Assembly: GCA_031284295.1 (NCBI GenBank)
Contig: JAITAE010000170.1
Location: 1-8,995 of the forward strand
Source of the DNA: Spirochaetaceae bacterium
GTDB taxonomy: Bacteria > Spirochaetota > Spirochaetia > Treponematales > Breznakiellaceae
Reading direction: 5' to 3'
DNA: 8,995 nucleotides
Both the position numbers and the translations under genes were made by a program. Positions 7,428-8,995 of this stretch are shown one piece after another (positions within the stretch are counted from its first letter, which is position 1; every line of letters starts with the position of its first letter). The notes under the pieces are model-generated. The model saw only the letters and a list, made by a program, of their open reading frames with translations. It searched no databases and was not told where the DNA came from.

Positions 7428-7457
7428 TTGACAAAACTGAGCGGCCTAACTTACACT
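7428..7457 (+). promoter_or_regulatory. Possible plus-strand promoter antisense to the tetR 3' end
   Basis: A perfect TTGACA (7428-7433) is followed after 18 bases by TACACT (7452-7457), a 4 of 6 match to the -10 consensus. No plus-strand gene lies downstream before tetR, which is on the other strand. A transcript would run antisense into the tetR tail. It may be a chance match. Confidence 0.3.
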
Positions 7458-7595
7458 ATCTGATTTAATACCAAATCTTTGTAAACGTTACCTTTTTCGC
7501 AATGAGGGTTGCTGCACAGACCCCATACTACGGCGGCAAAACCGCTGTAATCTGAAAGTAATAACTTCACGTAAAAGCGGCTATTCGGCAGAGCG
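7451..7595 (-). pseudogene. Possible gene remnant downstream of tetR
   Basis: On the minus strand, 7451-7570 reads with no interruption to a TAA at 7451-7453 and looks protein-like, for example YVKLLLSDYSGFAAVVWGL followed by CSNPHCEKGNVYKDLVL. The frame continues back into tetR (first ATG at 7633) where it is just an overlapping frame, so no own start or ribosome binding site can be assigned. I do not recognise the sequence. It could be the tail of a gene cut off when tetR arrived, or a chance open frame. Confidence 0.25.
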
Positions 7596-8198
7596 CTATT
7601 TGAGTATCTTAAAGCCGGCGAATAAAACATCAAGGCCGCGCGTAAACTGTTCCTCGCCGCTCATCAATTCCAATTCCTGTCCAAGGACGGAAATAAACGG
7701 GTTCGCCTCCTGCGCTTCCGGTTTTGAATCCCCGCGCTCGCGTGAAAGCATATTCCAGCGCATTTCGTCGGCGACAAACGACAGAATATAATTGTTAAAC
7801 ATATTTGCCGCGATCATGCAGTTCTTTTCGCTTACGCCCATGTGCAGCAGGCATATCATGCAATTTTTTATCAGTTCAAGGCGTTCCTGAGTTACCGGAG
7901 CTGATTGCATGAAAATTTCAACCGAATCCCTTACCCGCAGTAGTTTTTCACGGTACAGTTTCGCAGTCTCCGTCAAATAATTTTTGGCATTTTTCATTGA
8001 ACAGGCGGGTTTCATGCCGGCGCTGATTTTTTCCGCGACAATATCGTACAGCTCGCCCTTGCTTTTTATATGCCAGTAAAGCGATGCCGCCTTTATGCCA
8101 AGCTCCATAGCCAATGAACGCATCGTAAGGGAACCGATGCCGCCCCGGTTCAAAATATTGATGGCTGTTTCCGCGATTAATTCCTTGTTTATTTCCAT
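7596..8198 (-). CDS. TetR/AcrR-family transcriptional regulator
   Basis: This 200-residue protein is a one-component DNA-binding regulator. The N-terminal helix-turn-helix is clear: AETAINILNRGGIGSLTMRS (9-28) and LAMELGIKAASLYWHIKSKG (29-48) match the TetR pattern, ending in the LY.H...K.EL signature. The C-terminal part (about 70-198) is helical and ends FTRGLDVLFAGFKI, like the TetR_C ligand-binding domain of TetR-class repressors; the ligand cannot be read from the sequence. The start is ATG (plus-strand 8196-8198) with only a weak purine-rich site ahead. It is divergent from the small ORF and methyltransferase unit, and repeats in the shared intergenic region are candidate operators, so it probably controls itself and that unit. 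Family assignment is sure; target is inferred. Confidence 0.93.
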   Translation of the reverse strand: MEINKELIAETAINILNRGGIGSLTMRSLAMELGIKAASLYWHIKSKGELYDIVAEKISAGMKPACSMKNAKNYLTETAKLYREKLLRVRDSVEIFMQSAPVTQERLELIKNCMICLLHMGVSEKNCMIAANMFNNYILSFVADEMRWNMLSRERGDSKPEAQEANPFISVLGQELELMSGEEQFTRGLDVLFAGFKILK

Positions 8199-8223
8199 AA
8201 GCCCGCCGCCTGTTCCGTATACA

Positions 8224-8293
8224 AACGCTTGACACTAACAGCGTTAGGCATTATCCTGAACTTAGTTAGACAAATGTTTTCATGCTAAGTCTA
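8224..8293. promoter_or_regulatory. Candidate TetR operator cluster
   Basis: CTAAC-AGC-GTTAG (8235-8247) is a dyad lying wholly inside the promoter spacer, flanked by AACGCT/AGCGTT (8224-8229, 8240-8245). GTTAG recurs at 8265-8269, exactly 22 bases (about two helical turns) after the first. ACTTAG (8260-8265) pairs with CTAAGT (8285-8290), and TAGAC (8267-8271) with GTCTA (8289-8293). Position between divergent genes and the repeated half-site suggest binding by the adjacent TetR protein; this is inference. Confidence 0.45.
8229..8257 (+). promoter_or_regulatory. Promoter of the small ORF-methyltransferase unit
   Basis: TTGACA (8229-8234) matches the -35 consensus exactly; TATCCT (8252-8257) is a 4 of 6 match to the -10 at 17-base spacing. 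Transcription would start near 8264, giving an unusually long leader of about 227 bases before the first start codon. The minus-strand tetR promoter must lie in the same region but I could not settle on one. Confidence 0.6.
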
Positions 8294-8307
8294 GCAGTGG
8301 CAGGCTG

Positions 8308-8324
8308 AACGCGCAAGGCGCGTT
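8308..8324 (+). other. Leader hairpin 1
   Basis: AACGCGC (8308-8314) and GCGCGTT (8318-8324) form a perfect 7-bp stem with a 3-base AAG loop. It lies in the presumed leader RNA, about 45 bases after the predicted transcript start. No T-run follows. Confidence 0.5.
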
Positions 8325-8365
8325 GTATGGGGGTGATGCCTCTCTCGCGCAAGGGATAGAAGCGG

Positions 8366-8406
8366 AATAACGCCGCAGGCGCGCAGCGCCGTCAGGCGGC
8401 GTTATT
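8366..8406 (+). other. Leader hairpin 2, long two-part stem
   Basis: AATAACGCCGC (8366-8376) and GCGGCGTTATT (8396-8406) are perfect 11-bp reverse complements. Inside them GGCGC (8378-8382) pairs with GCGCC (8386-8390) around GCA, leaving a 1-by-5 internal loop. The structure is stable and not followed by a clean T-run. It could be part of a regulatory leader or a copy of a dispersed palindromic repeat. Confidence 0.6.
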
Positions 8407-8422
8407 ATAGCGGATAGCCCGG

Positions 8423-8444
8423 TTTCCGGCGTTTACGCCGGAAA
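8423..8444 (+). other. Leader hairpin 3
   Basis: TTTCCGGCG (8423-8431) and CGCCGGAAA (8436-8444) form a perfect 9-bp stem with a TTTA tetraloop, 36 bases before the ribosome binding site at 8481. There is no T-run after it, so it is not a standard terminator. It may help control access to the downstream start site. Confidence 0.6.
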
Positions 8445-8490
8445 TGCGCCCAAATTTAAAAATCTTGTTTCAACCGTTATGGAGGATTTT

Positions 8491-8586
8491 ATGAGAATAG
8501 CGATTTTTACGGCGCTTTCGGCTAAAGAAACAGACGGAATCTATATGTCTTGCCTCCGTTTCGCGGGGTTAAGGGGCGCGTCATGA
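8491..8586 (+). CDS. Small ORF (31 residues) coupled to the methyltransferase gene
   Basis: A strong GGAGG (8481-8485) lies five bases before ATG 8491, the best ribosome binding site at the right end of the window. The ORF encodes 31 residues beginning MRIAIFTALSAKETDG and ending GLRGAS, without clear membrane helix or metal motif. Its TGA (8584-8586) overlaps the next ATG in ATGA, so ribosomes finishing it could restart on the methyltransferase. I do not recognise the peptide. It may be a leader peptide, a true small protein, or the start of a gene that has been replaced. The start signal is well supported; the function is unknown. Confidence 0.5.
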   Translation: MRIAIFTALSAKETDGIYMSCLRFAGLRGAS

Positions 8587-8995
8587 TGAAGTATATGCGA
8601 AAGCGAAAAGATTTGGGTATAACGGGCGGCATGGCCAGGTGGTACGATAAAAATTCGCGCGAAAGCCGGATGGCGGAACTTTCAGGTTACGCGAAAGAGA
8701 TTTCCACCCTCATTAAGCCCGCCGCCACAGGGGAAAAACGGCGGATTCTTGAGATTGCGCCCGGCCCCGGATATATTTCTATAGAACTGTCCAAGCTGGG
8801 CGACTACACGATTACCGGCATGGACATCAGCGCGGATTTTGTAGAGATAGCGCGCGCCAACGCGAAGCGGGAAAATGCCGGTGTTGATTTTACGCGGGGC
8901 AATGTTTCGGCTATGCCTTTTGATGACGCCGCGTTTGATTTCCTGTTTTGCAGCGCGGCATTCAAGAATTTCCACGATCCGGAGCGGGCGCTCCG
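8583..8995 (+). CDS. Class I SAM-dependent methyltransferase, 3' end outside window
   Basis: The frame is open to the window end, giving the first 137 residues. RRILEIAPGPGYISIEL (53-69) is motif I of the SAM-binding Rossmann fold, in an A-P-G-P-G variant of the usual glycine loop; GMDISADFVEIARANAK (79-95) holds the acidic residue D81 expected to bind the SAM ribose; GNVSAMPFDDAAFDFLFCSA (107-126) covers the next motifs of the Methyltransf_11 (UbiE-like) group. The family uses S-adenosylmethionine to methylate small molecules or other substrates; the substrate cannot be told. ATG 8583 has AAGGGG (8571-8576) ahead and overlaps the small ORF stop; ATG 8586 or 8631 remain possible. It is divergent from a TetR gene, suggesting induced expression, perhaps by a toxic compound. 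Confidence 0.88.
   Translation, partial: MMKYMRKRKDLGITGGMARWYDKNSRESRMAELSGYAKEISTLIKPAATGEKRRILEIAPGPGYISIELSKLGDYTITGMDISADFVEIARANAKRENAGVDFTRGNVSAMPFDDAAFDFLFCSAAFKNFHDPERAL

Noticed and set aside
6861..7434. Long minus-strand frames across rnfB
   Set aside because: They are shadows of the GC-rich, cysteine-rich rnfB frame and show no family pattern.
8366..8406. Long hairpin as a rho-independent terminator
   Set aside because: No run of T follows on either strand, and it lies between a promoter and its probable gene.
1..8995. CRISPR arrays, tRNA or rRNA genes, insertion sequence ends
   Set aside because: I looked for spaced direct repeats, cloverleaf-like patterns and transposase motifs and saw none.

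Overview
The window looks like a piece of a spirochaete chromosome, most probably a Treponema or close relative from the roughly 50% GC, gut-associated side of the group. The strongest taxonomic sign is the first gene. Its middle section aligns by eye with the treponemal surface protein pallilysin (Tp0751), a family I know only from treponemes. The rest (a PncC/CinA-type amidase, a complete Rnf complex, a TetR regulator and a methyltransferase) fits an anaerobe but does not name a species.

Layout. Bases 1-1353 hold the 3' part of a pallilysin-related gene that begins before the window. A stand-alone CinA C-terminal (PncC) gene follows at 1397-1876. A 341-base gap (1877-2217) holds a protein-like minus-strand stretch without a normal start, an 8-bp inverted repeat, and a near-consensus promoter. 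That promoter drives a complete six-gene operon, rnfC-rnfD-rnfG-rnfE-rnfA-rnfB (2218-7317). Its genes overlap or nearly touch, and a hairpin plus T-tract terminator closes it 38 bases downstream. Together they encode the membrane Rnf complex, which passes electrons between reduced ferredoxin and NAD+ while moving Na+ or H+ across the membrane. RnfB and RnfC are the iron-sulfur ends, RnfD and RnfG carry the covalent flavins, and RnfA and RnfE form the membrane core with a shared iron-sulfur centre. No flavin transferase (ApbE/Ftp), needed to load RnfD and RnfG, is encoded here.

The right end is a separate regulatory unit. A TetR-family gene (7596-8198, minus) is divergent from a plus-strand unit of a 31-codon ORF with a strong ribosome binding site (8491-8586) and a SAM-dependent methyltransferase (8583 to the window end, incomplete). 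The two are joined by an ATGA overlap. The 292 bases between tetR and the small ORF contain a plus-strand promoter, GTTAG/CTAAC-type repeats in and just after it (candidate TetR operators), and three strong hairpins in the presumed 5' leader. This intergenic region and the small ORF are the least explained part of the window.
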